64,000 nucleotides of DNA from JANQMY01 sp965228775 (GTDB lineage Bacteria; Pseudomonadota; Alphaproteobacteria; JANQMY01), in assembly GCA_965228775.1 (NCBI GenBank), contig OZ245840.1, positions 124,001 through 188,000 on the forward strand. The letters run 5' to 3'. Position 1 is the stretch's first letter. Each line of letters begins with the position of its first letter. Shown here piece by piece: positions 17,174 to 26,719 of this stretch. A program made the position numbers and the translations under genes. The notes under the pieces are model-generated. The model saw only the letters and a list, made by a program, of their open reading frames with translations. It made no database searches and had not been told where the DNA came from.

Positions 17174-18568
17174 ATGAGCATGGGGGAAATCGACGAGTCC
17201 AAAATTCCGGGCCGTTTTGTGCCGGACGAGAAATGGGGTTCGCCCATTGCGCTCTTTAAGGGGCTGCAGGACTCTCTTCTCAACATCTGGACCAAGGAAA
17301 CCTTCGAAAAGCCGATGGTGCTGAAGCAATCGCCCATCGCCGACATTCTCTTCTTAAGTGATCCGGACGGTTTGCGTCATGTGCTGATGGATCATGTGGA
17401 GGACTATCCCAAATCGCCCCTGCAACAGCGCTTCCTAAAACCGTCCTTAGGGGATGGTCTGGTCACCGCAGAGGGCGAAATCTGGCGCGTGCAGCGCCAT
17501 GCCGCCAACCCATATTTCCGTGGTGAACAACTGACCGAGTTGGTTCCAGCCATGCTGATGGGCATTGAAGATCGCCTGGCAGAGTGGCGGGAAAATGGGG
17601 GCCGACAACCCGTTGAGATACGCCATGAGATGATGGAGCTCATCATCGAAGTTCTATGCCAAAGCCTGTTCTCAGGTGTTCAGGTGGACCGCAAGGCGCT
17701 TGGCGACGCCGTATCCTTCTATGTGGATACGATTGGGCGCGTTGATCTGTTCGACTTTCTTAATTTGCCTACATGGCTGCCGAGCCCAAAATTCCGAAAG
17801 GCTCAGTGGTCAATGGACCACTTGCACGGCGAGACGGACCGCATCGTAAAGGAACGGCGTGCCCAATCGCCGATGCCATCCGACCTGCTGACGAAGCTGA
17901 TCGATGCGCGAGACGATCAAACCGGTCGAGGATTCACCGAACAACAGCTGAAGGACACGCTGGCGACATTGCTGTCAGCCGGTCATGAGACCACGGCCAA
18001 TGGCATGACCATGACGCTCTATCTGTTGAGCGAATTTCCCTGGGCAGCGGAGAAAATTCGCGAAGAGGTTCGGGATGTTCTCGGGGATCGCACACCCGAA
18101 GCACAGGATATCAAAAACCTTAAATTCACTCGCATGGTCATCGATGAAGCCATGCGTCTCTATCCACCGTCCTCGATTGTGATCCGGGTCGCAAATAAGG
18201 ACGATGAAATTTGTGGGCAGAAAATCCGTAAGGGAACGACGATAGCGATTTCACAATATGTCCTGCACCGCCATGAGCTGCTTTGGGACAAGCCCGATGT
18301 CTTTAACCCCTATCGCTTTACGCCGGAGGAGAAAGCCAAACGTCACCGGTTCTCTTACATTCCGTTTTCAATTGGCCCGCGCAGCTGTATTGGGTCCACT
18401 TTCGCTCTCATGGAAATGACGCTTGCGGTCGCCTTAATCATGCGGGAATTTGACCTGCAACGGACGAACGATGACGAGATTGAGCTCCAGCTGAGGATCA
18501 CCTTGCGCCTAAACACGCTGCTGCCAATGCTGGTGACGCCTCGAAACAAAACTAGCCGGGCTGCGTGA
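17174..18568 (+). CDS. Cytochrome P450
   Basis: 464 residues, full length. The oxygen-binding I-helix motif AGHETT is at 269-274, ExxR at Glu325-Arg328 (EAMRLYPP), and the haem loop FSIGPRSCIG places the cysteine ligand at 405. There is no membrane anchor, so it is a soluble monooxygenase needing a ferredoxin or similar partner, none of which is seen nearby. The LYPPS and PFSIGPRSCIG features resemble CYP102/CYP110-like fatty-acid or terpene hydroxylases, which is only a hint. Its last 17 bases overlap the end of the convergent RND exporter gene, so transcription of one will read into the other. Confidence 0.95.
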   Translation: MSMGEIDESKIPGRFVPDEKWGSPIALFKGLQDSLLNIWTKETFEKPMVLKQSPIADILFLSDPDGLRHVLMDHVEDYPKSPLQQRFLKPSLGDGLVTAEGEIWRVQRHAANPYFRGEQLTELVPAMLMGIEDRLAEWRENGGRQPVEIRHEMMELIIEVLCQSLFSGVQVDRKALGDAVSFYVDTIGRVDLFDFLNLPTWLPSPKFRKAQWSMDHLHGETDRIVKERRAQSPMPSDLLTKLIDARDDQTGRGFTEQQLKDTLATLLSAGHETTANGMTMTLYLLSEFPWAAEKIREEVRDVLGDRTPEAQDIKNLKFTRMVIDEAMRLYPPSSIVIRVANKDDEICGQKIRKGTTIAISQYVLHRHELLWDKPDVFNPYRFTPEEKAKRHRFSYIPFSIGPRSCIGSTFALMEMTLAVALIMREFDLQRTNDDEIELQLRITLRLNTLLPMLVTPRNKTSRAA

Positions 18569-20918
18569 CAGCTTGTTTCTTTGGCCGTTCTCGATCGATC
18601 CAAATCAGCAGCGCAGGCAACAGGATCAAATCCACAAACAACGCCGACGCGATAATCATTGACGTGAATAGGCCGAGGCTGCGGTTGAACTCAAATCCCG
18701 AAGTGGTCAGCACCAAGAAGCCGATCATCAAAGAGACCGTGGTGATGATGATCGCTTTGCCGACAATGTTCATCGCGTATTTTGCGGCTTCGGGAGCTGG
18801 AAGCCCCATGTCCCGGCGGGCACGTTGATACTTCACGAGGAAATGAATCGTATCGTCAACAATGAGCCCTAATGTGATCGCCGGGACTGCTGCCGCGACC
18901 AGCCCTAAAACACTCTCGAAATATCCCCACAATCCAAATCCGATGGCGATGGGCAGGGTGTTGGTCACAGCCCCGATCATGCCCAAGCGCACATTGCGCA
19001 ACGCAATCAGAATGAGCGCAGAGATGATCAGCAGGGCAACAAATGTGCCGATCACCATGGGCTGAACATTCTTGGTAACGGAATAGGCGAACACCACATT
19101 GATGGACACGCCATTCGTCCACGACTGCTCTTTCGCATTATCACGAAGCCATTGCTGGGCATCTTGGTCGAGTCCGGTCACATCCTTGGCGGTGGCACCG
19201 CGCAGAACCACGGTGACCCGTGTGGCTGATTTGTCGGCACTGATGCGGTCTTTCAAATCTAAACCTGGCGGAAGGGACAATTCGTAGAGCAAAAGGAATT
19301 GCGCGATTTGATCTCGTGTGTCGGGCAGGCGGCCGTTCCTGTCGGCTTGGGGAACCATAGCTTCGTAGATCAGCTTTGTCGTCTCAGACATTGAGCTCAC
19401 ATGGGCGACCTTTGGATGGGTCTTGAGCCATTGCGTGAATTGGTCGAGCTCACTGATATAGTCAGGGGCGTTGATGCCGTCCGGTTCACCGCTTTTGAAC
19501 TCGAACTCGACAAGATTGAGACCGGTCAAACGTTGTTCGACGAAGTCGGACGCCAGGCGGTAGTCGAAGCTTTCATCGAAGTAGCGAACGAAATCCGCGT
19601 CGAGATAAGACCTCGAAACCCCCATCATCAACACGAGTGAAAGTATAATAGAAGCGAACAGGATGCCTTGTGGGTGCCGGCTCAAGAAGACAGTTAGTCC
19701 GCCTAGGAACGACTGTGCTTCAAGAGGCCGCTTCGATTTCCGTGGCGGGAAGAGGGACAGGCCGGCAGCAATCCACGTAAAACAGAGAATAAAACCGGAA
19801 ATAACACCGACACTGACCACATTGGCTAAAGCATGAAAGGTGGGCGCATCCGCAAAGTTGAGAACAAAAAACCCGATCGTTGTTGTAGCGGTCGTCAGAG
19901 AGATGGGGAAAATGTTTTCCCGTATCGCGGCCTTGACCGCGTCTTGCCCCTCCAGACCTTCATCAATACATTTTTGAGTTCCAATGACAAAATGGACTGC
20001 ATTTGCAAGGGCGAGGATCATGACGATGATCGGGACCGCCGAAAACCCGGGATCAATAACGCGTCCGTTCAGTCCGGCAAACCCGAGTGATATCATCGTT
20101 GCCATTACGACCGATGTAAGAATGAAGAAGGTCGCAATCGAAAAACGGAAGAAGATCACCACCATTAAGGCGATCAGAAGGAAACAGGCCGGAACGATCG
20201 TCGCGGAGTCTTTTTCTGCAGCTTCCGCGAATAGAGACATCAGCGCGATGTTTCCGGTAACATAAGGCGTCAGTCCGTCTTGTTCACTGGCTGCGGCTTC
20301 ATCCACGAACGCCCGAACGGCCGACATGATTTCGGCAACTTCGAGTGTCGCATCCTCCGGAATCTGAAAATTTACGTTGATGGCCGCGGTCGCGCCGTCG
20401 GCAGAGATAAGCCAATTCCGCAACAAGTCTTCTTCAGCCACCCGGTCTTTGAATTCGCTTAGGCGTTCGGAAACAGGCTTGTCTTCCCGGCTTGGGTCAT
20501 ACGCAAAAGGGCTGAGGGCTTGGACCTCTATGTCGTCACCGAGCGCGGTCAAAAAATGATAATTGGTGATTGAGTCGACCCTGATCGCATGGGGCAGGGT
20601 CCATGCGGTCTCTGTCATCTGATGGAGCGTCCGAATTCGCTCCTCCGTGAAAACATCGCCGTCTTCCGCGTGCAGAGCAATGAACACATTATTGTTCTGC
20701 GAAAAGACCGTTTCGAATGCTTCAAGCCTTTTCAAATCGGTGTTTTCGGGTCCTGCAAAACGGCGCGTATCGGATGTAATTGTGAGGTTCTGGGCGCCTG
20801 TCAGCACAAGGAACGTTGCGATGGCGCAAATCAACATTGTTACTTTTGGCCACCGCACAGCCACGGTTAGCCAATGGACGTCGCCTGTATTGTTTTTTTT
20901 GTTATTGCTGGCATTCAT
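18552..20918 (-). CDS. RND/MMPL-superfamily exporter (predicted lipid or hydrophobe transporter)
   Basis: About 788 residues. The ATG at 20918 is preferred to a GTG at 20930, though neither has a strong ribosome site. The layout is the duplicated RND type: one membrane helix, a large periplasmic loop (about 50-230), five helices with GFAGLNGRVIDPGFSAVPIIVMILALANAVH, then a second helix, second loop and five more helices with ITLGLIVDDTIHFLVKYQRAR, the Asp-containing proton-relay segment. This matches COG1033, predicted RND exporters such as hopanoid transporter HpnN relatives. The substrate is unknown. Convergent with the P450. Confidence 0.87.
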   Translation of the reverse strand: MNASNNKKNNTGDVHWLTVAVRWPKVTMLICAIATFLVLTGAQNLTITSDTRRFAGPENTDLKRLEAFETVFSQNNNVFIALHAEDGDVFTEERIRTLHQMTETAWTLPHAIRVDSITNYHFLTALGDDIEVQALSPFAYDPSREDKPVSERLSEFKDRVAEEDLLRNWLISADGATAAINVNFQIPEDATLEVAEIMSAVRAFVDEAAASEQDGLTPYVTGNIALMSLFAEAAEKDSATIVPACFLLIALMVVIFFRFSIATFFILTSVVMATMISLGFAGLNGRVIDPGFSAVPIIVMILALANAVHFVIGTQKCIDEGLEGQDAVKAAIRENIFPISLTTATTTIGFFVLNFADAPTFHALANVVSVGVISGFILCFTWIAAGLSLFPPRKSKRPLEAQSFLGGLTVFLSRHPQGILFASIILSLVLMMGVSRSYLDADFVRYFDESFDYRLASDFVEQRLTGLNLVEFEFKSGEPDGINAPDYISELDQFTQWLKTHPKVAHVSSMSETTKLIYEAMVPQADRNGRLPDTRDQIAQFLLLYELSLPPGLDLKDRISADKSATRVTVVLRGATAKDVTGLDQDAQQWLRDNAKEQSWTNGVSINVVFAYSVTKNVQPMVIGTFVALLIISALILIALRNVRLGMIGAVTNTLPIAIGFGLWGYFESVLGLVAAAVPAITLGLIVDDTIHFLVKYQRARRDMGLPAPEAAKYAMNIVGKAIIITTVSLMIGFLVLTTSGFEFNRSLGLFTSMIIASALFVDLILLPALLIWIDRERPKKQAVTQPG

Positions 20919-21590
20919 AATCTCAACCACCGGTCGATGTACTTCTGACTAGATTTATCTGGCCGCCAGTATGACCACAAGACGGCATCAAAACACGGGT
21001 TTTTGTCCTTCGAAGGCATTTCACGCCGCATGATAGGTAAGTAATTTGTCAGCAACGAGAGCAATAAACCGGTGCGGCGTCACAGATGTTCTTGTTCCTA
21101 AAGTAGAGGGCAAGAAAGTCTTCGGCCTAATCTGTGTGACCGGCCCCTGAAGGCCGGCAAGTACCTTCATTGAATGGGGGGCCAAATACCTATTCCAGCA
21201 ACGGTACAATTTTCGTTCATTTTCTCCACAAAAACCAAAGCGCTCTACGCGCTGGTCCTATCCCTGATCACGGCAGTAACTGGAGCCCAAGGCAGTTGGG
21301 CAAACCCTTGTGTTACTTTCCGGCATTTTGCGTTGTTAAGTATTTCACAAGTAGAGTTATCGTCAATAAAGTATAAATATTCAACCGTTGCGGGAGTTTA
21401 AATATTGGTCTAGGATTCCTAGCGTTAAAGGGGAATTAACATAGATTAATGGAGGGGGCGGTCTACCGTTGTTTGAGTGGGCAAAGTGTTAACGAAATAT
21501 TTGCCATGCAGAATTTGAAATTGGTTAACAAAAAATTAATGTATGTTTGGCGAAAGCCTAATATTTGGTTAACGGTAGGCGTTAGAATTG
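20919..21590. other. Long AT-rich intergenic region between divergent genes
   Basis: About 670 bases with promoters for the RND gene (reverse) and the PilZ-methyltransferase gene (forward). It turns strongly A/T-rich after 21310. Short open frames are present, one at 21174-21401 with a signal-peptide-like stretch, but it has no ribosome site and is not called. A TTAA-N7-TTAA motif is listed separately. Confidence 0.6.
21525..21539. promoter_or_regulatory. Candidate CtrA-type binding site
   Basis: TTAA, seven bases, TTAA, the consensus full site for the alphaproteobacterial master regulator CtrA, 52 bases before the ATG of the PilZ-methyltransferase gene. In an A/T-rich stretch a chance match is quite possible. 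Confidence 0.35.
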
Positions 21591-23027
21591 ATGGTGCAGA
21601 ATTACGAGGAGTTAAGCGGGGCTGACGGTCGCGAAGTGTTTTTTCGCGCCGAGCGTTTCCCTGCGCGCTTGTTTTTTGGCGAGAACCTGCCGCTCGTCCG
21701 CTTGCACAATCAAGAGGTCGGTCTTTTAGACTTGAGTATGAGCGGACTCGCCCTCGAAGTCCCGTCGTCGCAGATGAACGGGTTTGCTCCGGAGGCAGAG
21801 TTCCCATTGGAATTGGCTTTTCAGGGCAATACACTTTTCAGCGGAACCGGGCGGATCGCACGTATAGAGGCGACCAACCGAGGCGCAAAGCTGGGAATTA
21901 GTCTGCCGGCGGCCTATTTGGACCTTCCAGCCATTAAGACCAAAATTCTACAAGCGTCGGCTGTATCTGAAGAAAAGCTTTGTATCAAAGCTGTGCGCAC
22001 GCATGTACCTGAGATCTACCGCACGTTTATATCCGATCTAGTCTATTTACTGCGCACCTTCCGTTACGAAATAGAAGATTTCGTACAACAAACCTCTCCA
22101 ACACCCGACGAGATAGAAGCCTTTTTGCAGGCCTGTGAAGAGCAGGCTGTACCTCAGTGGCGCATGTTTTGTGAACAAGGCAATGAGCTTATGGGGCAAA
22201 TGTCGGGCCCAGAGGAAATTCGCTGGTCGAAGAAATTTACCGAGGCATTGGTCACAACGGAAACGCTCGTCTCTCCGTTGCAAAAGAGAGCCTATGAAAA
22301 GCCGCTCGGATATCCGGGTGACTACAAGGTAATGGACTATGCCTATGAATGGCAGCGGGAAGGGGCTGACCCATATGCCCAGCTGATCCATCGGCTCGCG
22401 TTGGAGCCGATGAAATGCGTTCGGACGCGCCTTCAAAAACAACAGGACATCATAAAACAAGAACTTGAGAGAGCGGACGGTAACCGCCCTCTGCGGATTG
22501 CCAACATCGCGTGCGGAACAGGTCAAGAGATCCTGAACCTACTAGACGAAGATGCTTTTTCGGTTCCTGTCGATATGACGCTCATCGACCAGGAAAAAAA
22601 CACGTTGGCTTTTGCATATGAGCGCACATATCCACATATCCAGCGTCTCAAGGGGCTGGTGACGCTCAACTACTGGAATGCAAGCTTCCGGCAGTTGATG
22701 AAGCCGGACAGTCTGTTCGGACAGTTGGGCGGGCAGGACCTCATATACTCCTTAGGAATGTTCGACTATTTGAAAGAGAAGAGGGCGAAGACCCTTGTAA
22801 AAGACTTGTACAAACATGTTGCACCAGGCGGGCTCTTGGTAATCGCGAACCTCAAAGAAGGCGGAATATCCAGATGGACATCTGAGTTCACATCGGATTG
22901 GAGCATGATCTACAGATCCGAAAATGAGATGGCGGCTCTTGCGGACGGATTGGACGCGGCCGACGTTTCGCTGCTTCAGGATGAATTGAACGAAGTTGTT
23001 TTCCTCTGTGTACGAAAGACACAATGA
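21591..23027 (+). CDS. PilZ domain fused to PhcB-like SAM-dependent methyltransferase
   Basis: 478 residues from the ATG at 21591. Residues about 12-115 form a PilZ domain with both c-di-GMP-binding motifs: RxxxR at Arg22-Arg26 and DxSxxG at Asp47-Gly52. A linker of alpha-helical character follows. Then GYPGDY at 240-245 and a class I methyltransferase core with SAM loop IACGTG at 306-311 and an acid in LIDQE. The GYxGDY box plus this core is typical of proteins annotated as extracellular factor 3-hydroxypalmitic acid methyl ester biosynthesis (PhcB-like). This suggests c-di-GMP-controlled methylation of a fatty acid or other small molecule; the substrate is inference. Followed by a second methyltransferase gene after 65 bases. 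Confidence 0.82.
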   Translation: MVQNYEELSGADGREVFFRAERFPARLFFGENLPLVRLHNQEVGLLDLSMSGLALEVPSSQMNGFAPEAEFPLELAFQGNTLFSGTGRIARIEATNRGAKLGISLPAAYLDLPAIKTKILQASAVSEEKLCIKAVRTHVPEIYRTFISDLVYLLRTFRYEIEDFVQQTSPTPDEIEAFLQACEEQAVPQWRMFCEQGNELMGQMSGPEEIRWSKKFTEALVTTETLVSPLQKRAYEKPLGYPGDYKVMDYAYEWQREGADPYAQLIHRLALEPMKCVRTRLQKQQDIIKQELERADGNRPLRIANIACGTGQEILNLLDEDAFSVPVDMTLIDQEKNTLAFAYERTYPHIQRLKGLVTLNYWNASFRQLMKPDSLFGQLGGQDLIYSLGMFDYLKEKRAKTLVKDLYKHVAPGGLLVIANLKEGGISRWTSEFTSDWSMIYRSENEMAALADGLDAADVSLLQDELNEVVFLCVRKTQ

Positions 23028-23092
23028 GGGTGGACTTGTCATGGTCCCCTTTGAGACGGAACAACTAGATTAGCAAGATTGGCGAATTTCAA

Positions 23093-24004
23093 ATGCTTCA
23101 TGTTTCCAATATTAATGCGGATAGAAAATTGGCCGACAAGAGTAACTATGCGGGCGCGTCGAAAGACGCAATCTCTTATCACTACGATCGTGGCGTAGAT
23201 TTTTATCGTTTGTGGCTGGGGGAAGCGTTTTGCTACAGCGCCGGTTCTTTTGTTGATCCGATCACCCATAAGCCCGTGCGCGACGATTACAAAGAAGCGC
23301 AGATGACCAATGTGGACACTCATCTGCGCGCGATTGGCGCGACGAAGGATTTCAGACTGCTGGACATCGGGTTCGGTTGGGGCACCTTGTTGCGGCGCGC
23401 TTATGAAGAATTTGGGGTCGCAGAACAGGTCGGCCTCACTTTGAGCGCAGAGCAAAGGGATTTTGTCACAGAGCTCAAAATTCCAGGGACGGAGCTTCTC
23501 CTAGAGTCTTATGAGGACTTTGTTCCAACAAATTCCTTTGACGGCATTACGTGTATCGAGGCTTTCGAACACTTTGCCAAAGCCGGCATGGCGCGAGATG
23601 AGAAAATCGATTGCTATCGGGGTTTCTTCTCCCGCTGCCATTCATGGCTAAGACCGAAAGGATTGATGACCATACAATCCGGCGTTTGGGGAACCGCGTC
23701 CCGTGAGATGGCGGATCGCATAGTCCCGCGTGATGTTTTTCCGGAGTCTGACCTTCCGTATTTCGATGAAATGATGGAAGCGTCCAGCGACTATTTTGAT
23801 GTGGTCTACTATTCAGTGAACACCGAAGACTATGTCAGAACGCTGACACATTGGCGGGAAACTCTTCAAAAGAAGATGAATTCCGTGGTCAGCGAAAGCG
23901 ATATCGACACATATCGTTTTTATGACCGCTATCTTCGGCGGGCGCTGGCTGGGTTCAAGCGTGACCGTATTCGCTTGTGCCGTTGCCTGTTTAAAGCCAA
24001 ATAA
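23093..24004 (+). CDS. SAM-dependent methyltransferase, cyclopropane-fatty-acid-synthase-like
   Basis: 303 residues. AISYHYDRGVDFYRLWLGEAFCYSAG near residues 26-51 is the N-terminal signature of the CFA/mycolate cyclopropane synthase group (HYD, FY and the C-Y-S segment), and the SAM loop is LLDIGFGWGTLL at 89-100. CIEAFEHF at about 155 matches the catalytic-core E-x-x-E-H pattern. It is shorter than true CFA synthases (about 380) and lacks their N-terminal domain, so methyl transfer to another lipid or isoprenoid is as likely as cyclopropanation. It is probably co-transcribed with the PilZ-methyltransferase. Confidence 0.85.
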   Translation: MLHVSNINADRKLADKSNYAGASKDAISYHYDRGVDFYRLWLGEAFCYSAGSFVDPITHKPVRDDYKEAQMTNVDTHLRAIGATKDFRLLDIGFGWGTLLRRAYEEFGVAEQVGLTLSAEQRDFVTELKIPGTELLLESYEDFVPTNSFDGITCIEAFEHFAKAGMARDEKIDCYRGFFSRCHSWLRPKGLMTIQSGVWGTASREMADRIVPRDVFPESDLPYFDEMMEASSDYFDVVYYSVNTEDYVRTLTHWRETLQKKMNSVVSESDIDTYRFYDRYLRRALAGFKRDRIRLCRCLFKAK

Positions 24005-24027
24005 GAACTGCGGTAAGGCAGGCAGCG

Positions 24028-25479
24028 TTAAACAGCTTTGGCTTGGGCCATGTTCGCAGAAGTGTCTTCATCATAGTCGACAATTCTCGACTGAGGCAGG
24101 TAGATACAGACCTCGGTGCCGGCATTCACCGCGCTGTTGATGGTCAGCCGGCCACCATGCAGCTCTGTCAGCTTCTTGACCAATGGCAGTCCGAGGCCGG
24201 TGCCACCGAATTGCCGGGTCTGCGCATTCTCCACCTGCACGAATGGTTCGAGCACCGCATCTATTTGATCGGCAGGGATGCCGATACCTGTATCGGCGAC
24301 ACGAATGCAGCAGGTACCAACGTCGGTGATCTCTACGCTGACCGTAATGCTCCCTTCCCTCGGGGTGAATTTAATGGCATTGGTCATCAAATTAATCAGG
24401 GCCTGCTTCAACCTTCGTACATCACCAATGATGAGCACGGGTGACTCCGGCAGGTCGGATGACAGCTTGATGCCTTCTTCGCTGGCTTTATCGGTAACCA
24501 TGCGGAAAGACTGGTCCACGAGATCGGTGATGTAGAATTCGCTCTCATCGATCGTCAGGTGCCCCACATCTGCTTTTGACAAGTCGAGGATGTCGTTAAT
24601 GATTCCAAGCAGATGACGGCCGCTGGAATTAATGTCGCTTGCATAGTCTTTGTACTGGTCCTGGCCGACACTTCCGAACATTTCGTCCTTGATGATATCG
24701 GAGAAACCGATGATGGCATTCAGCGGTGTCCTGAGCTCGTGGCTCATCACCGCCAAGAATTCACTCTTCGCGTGGTTGGCGGCCTCAGCCTCAAGACGCA
24801 GCTGGTTGGCTTCGGTCTTTTCGGCAGCAAGCGCCTCACTTTGAACGAATTCGGATCGGACGTAATACTCCAATACATATTTGGAGAAGATGGACATCAA
24901 CAGTCCGCCCAATAGGAAGGCCACATTGTTAACCAGGGCCCAATCCGGAATCGGATTAATGAGCGTCGCGCTGATCACATAGGTCGCGCACACCAGCATC
25001 AAGAGCGGCGCATAAAGGATGAGCCGCAGCTGAATCAAACTAACGTAGTGGCCGGTTACCAGCGAAATGCCAGCGTAATACATGTAATTTGCCGGGAACG
25101 AGAGGATTGATGTCATTGCGACGATCGCGACCCCTCCCAAAACCAGGCAAAGCGCCAGAAACTTCTCGTAGTGTTTTTTGAGACTTCGGTAGTAGAGAGG
25201 CAGACCGAGGAAAATCAGCGTGCCGGGCCCTACGACCAGAAAACGGATGGCCCAAACGGACATCAATGTGTTGAAATCATCAATCACCATGTAATCGACG
25301 AAACCGAAGATCACATAGAGCATGACGCCGAAAAGGAGGAAATAGCGGGCAACATAAATCGTCTGCTCGGCTGTGAGCAGCATGAACTTATTTTCAAGCT
25401 CATTGTTTTTGAAACGGAGCGTGTAGATCGACATTTCGGCCTCATGCGCTCCGTCGGAACGTTTCGGTCCTATAAACAT
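24028..25479 (-). CDS. Membrane sensor histidine kinase
   Basis: 483 residues. Residues 40-205 make about six membrane helices in an arrangement also found on adenylate cyclases and kinases of many proteobacteria (FLLFGVMLYVIFGFVDY, IRFLVVGPGTLIFLGLPLYY, MYYAGISLVTG, NNVAFLLGGLLM). A coiled linker leads to the HisKA box with phosphoacceptor His247 (AVMSHELRTPLNAI) and a HATPase domain ending GGTGLGLPLVKKL. No receiver or PAS domain is present and no cognate regulator is adjacent. Its end is 23 bases from the convergent CFA-like methyltransferase gene. Whether it senses a product of the neighbouring methyltransferases is speculation. Confidence 0.9.
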   Translation of the reverse strand: MFIGPKRSDGAHEAEMSIYTLRFKNNELENKFMLLTAEQTIYVARYFLLFGVMLYVIFGFVDYMVIDDFNTLMSVWAIRFLVVGPGTLIFLGLPLYYRSLKKHYEKFLALCLVLGGVAIVAMTSILSFPANYMYYAGISLVTGHYVSLIQLRLILYAPLLMLVCATYVISATLINPIPDWALVNNVAFLLGGLLMSIFSKYVLEYYVRSEFVQSEALAAEKTEANQLRLEAEAANHAKSEFLAVMSHELRTPLNAIIGFSDIIKDEMFGSVGQDQYKDYASDINSSGRHLLGIINDILDLSKADVGHLTIDESEFYITDLVDQSFRMVTDKASEEGIKLSSDLPESPVLIIGDVRRLKQALINLMTNAIKFTPREGSITVSVEITDVGTCCIRVADTGIGIPADQIDAVLEPFVQVENAQTRQFGGTGLGLPLVKKLTELHGGRLTINSAVNAGTEVCIYLPQSRIVDYDEDTSANMAQAKAV

Positions 25480-25695
25480 CTCAATTCACTCCGTCCTGAT
25501 CCACTATTCGTCACGGGACATCAGGGCCATTTTCAATCGAAGAGAGTCTCAAGCGCGCCGTTGCCAATCTTAGTTTCGCGCGAAAAGCATTCCACTTATT
25601 CGCTCTGAGAATCTAATGACTCAGAGTTAAGTTGCGCTTAAATGAGACGCCAAGATATGGCGTATGCCACGTCTATTCGTTAACTGACGTTAAGG

Positions 25696-26556
25696 TTAGC
25701 CGTCGTGGTAGCGAATGAGACCTTCTTGCGCCACCGAAGCAACCAGCTCGCCGTTCTGGGTATAGAAGCTGCCCCGATTGAGGCCTCTCGCGCCGGAAGA
25801 GGACGGGCTGTCTTGAGCGTAGAGTAACCACTCGTCAGCTTTGAATGGCCGGTGGAACCACATGGCATGATCAAGGCTTGCGGTTTGTAACCTTTCGTTA
25901 AGCCAACTGACGCCGTGCGGGAAGATACAGGTGTCCATCAATGTCATGTCTGACGCATAAGCCATAATGCATTGGTGCAGTCCCTGGTCGTTAGGCAGGG
26001 TGCCGTTGGCTTTCACCCAAACATTCTGGATTGGTTCCGACTTATCGGGATTCAGAATGTCCGGCGGATTAATGAGGCGCGTCTCGATCGGTTGCTCCCG
26101 CAAGAACCACTTTTGGTATTCGTCGGGAAGTTGGGGCGCGACACTCCGGCGGCGCTCCTGGTCGGTGGGCAATCCTTCAGGGGAGGGTACGTCCGGCATC
26201 GATACTTGATGCTCCAAACCGGCCTCTTCCACTTGGAACGACACGGCCATGTTGAAAATCGGCCGGCCATGTTGAATGGCAACCACACGCCGGGTGGAGA
26301 AGCTTTTGCCGTCCCGGCTGCGGTCGACCTCGTACAGGATGGGTACTTTTGGGTCACCAGCGCGGAGAAAATAGGCATGAAGCGAATGGGCGAGGCGTCC
26401 TTCGACAGTGCGCGTTGCCGCCACCATGGCTTGGCCAAGGACTTGCCCGCCATAAACCCGTTGCCAGCTGTCTTCAGGGCTGACACCCCGAAATAGGTTG
26501 ACCTCGATGCGTTCTAGGTCGAGGAGGTCCAACAGCCCTTCTAATGCCGTACCCAT
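25696..26556 (-). CDS. tesB: Acyl-CoA thioesterase II
   Basis: 286 residues from the ATG at 26556 (AAGGGA upstream), the usual length for TesB; the frame is open further upstream to 26751 but that would overlap the TetR regulator start. The double hot-dog fold is seen in FRGVSPEDSWQRVYGGQVLGQAMVAA and LHAYFLRAGDP, then LPNDQGLHQCIMAYASDMTLMDTC with the catalytic Asp region, and the end GELVASVAQEGLIRYHD. It hydrolyses medium and long acyl-CoA to free acid. Divergent from the TetR regulator; 163 bases between the two starts could hold its operator. Confidence 0.93.
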   Translation of the reverse strand: MGTALEGLLDLLDLERIEVNLFRGVSPEDSWQRVYGGQVLGQAMVAATRTVEGRLAHSLHAYFLRAGDPKVPILYEVDRSRDGKSFSTRRVVAIQHGRPIFNMAVSFQVEEAGLEHQVSMPDVPSPEGLPTDQERRRSVAPQLPDEYQKWFLREQPIETRLINPPDILNPDKSEPIQNVWVKANGTLPNDQGLHQCIMAYASDMTLMDTCIFPHGVSWLNERLQTASLDHAMWFHRPFKADEWLLYAQDSPSSSGARGLNRGSFYTQNGELVASVAQEGLIRYHDG

Positions 26557-26719
26557 ATATGAATTCCCTTGCAGAATCGACGCAATCGCCGCACCGCGCG
26601 GGTATACCGCGTCATTTCCGAAAGATCGAGCCGGGACCACGCGCGCCTCGGTAAAGCGCGATTTTGCCGCGGCGAATCGTATGGTAAGGCCCACTGCCCG
26701 AACGCTATATGAGCGGCGC

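Noticed and set aside
21174..21401. Small forward frame with a signal-peptide-like stretch
   Set aside because: There is no ribosome site, the mature part is only about 40 residues of unremarkable composition, and it lies in a long promoter region.
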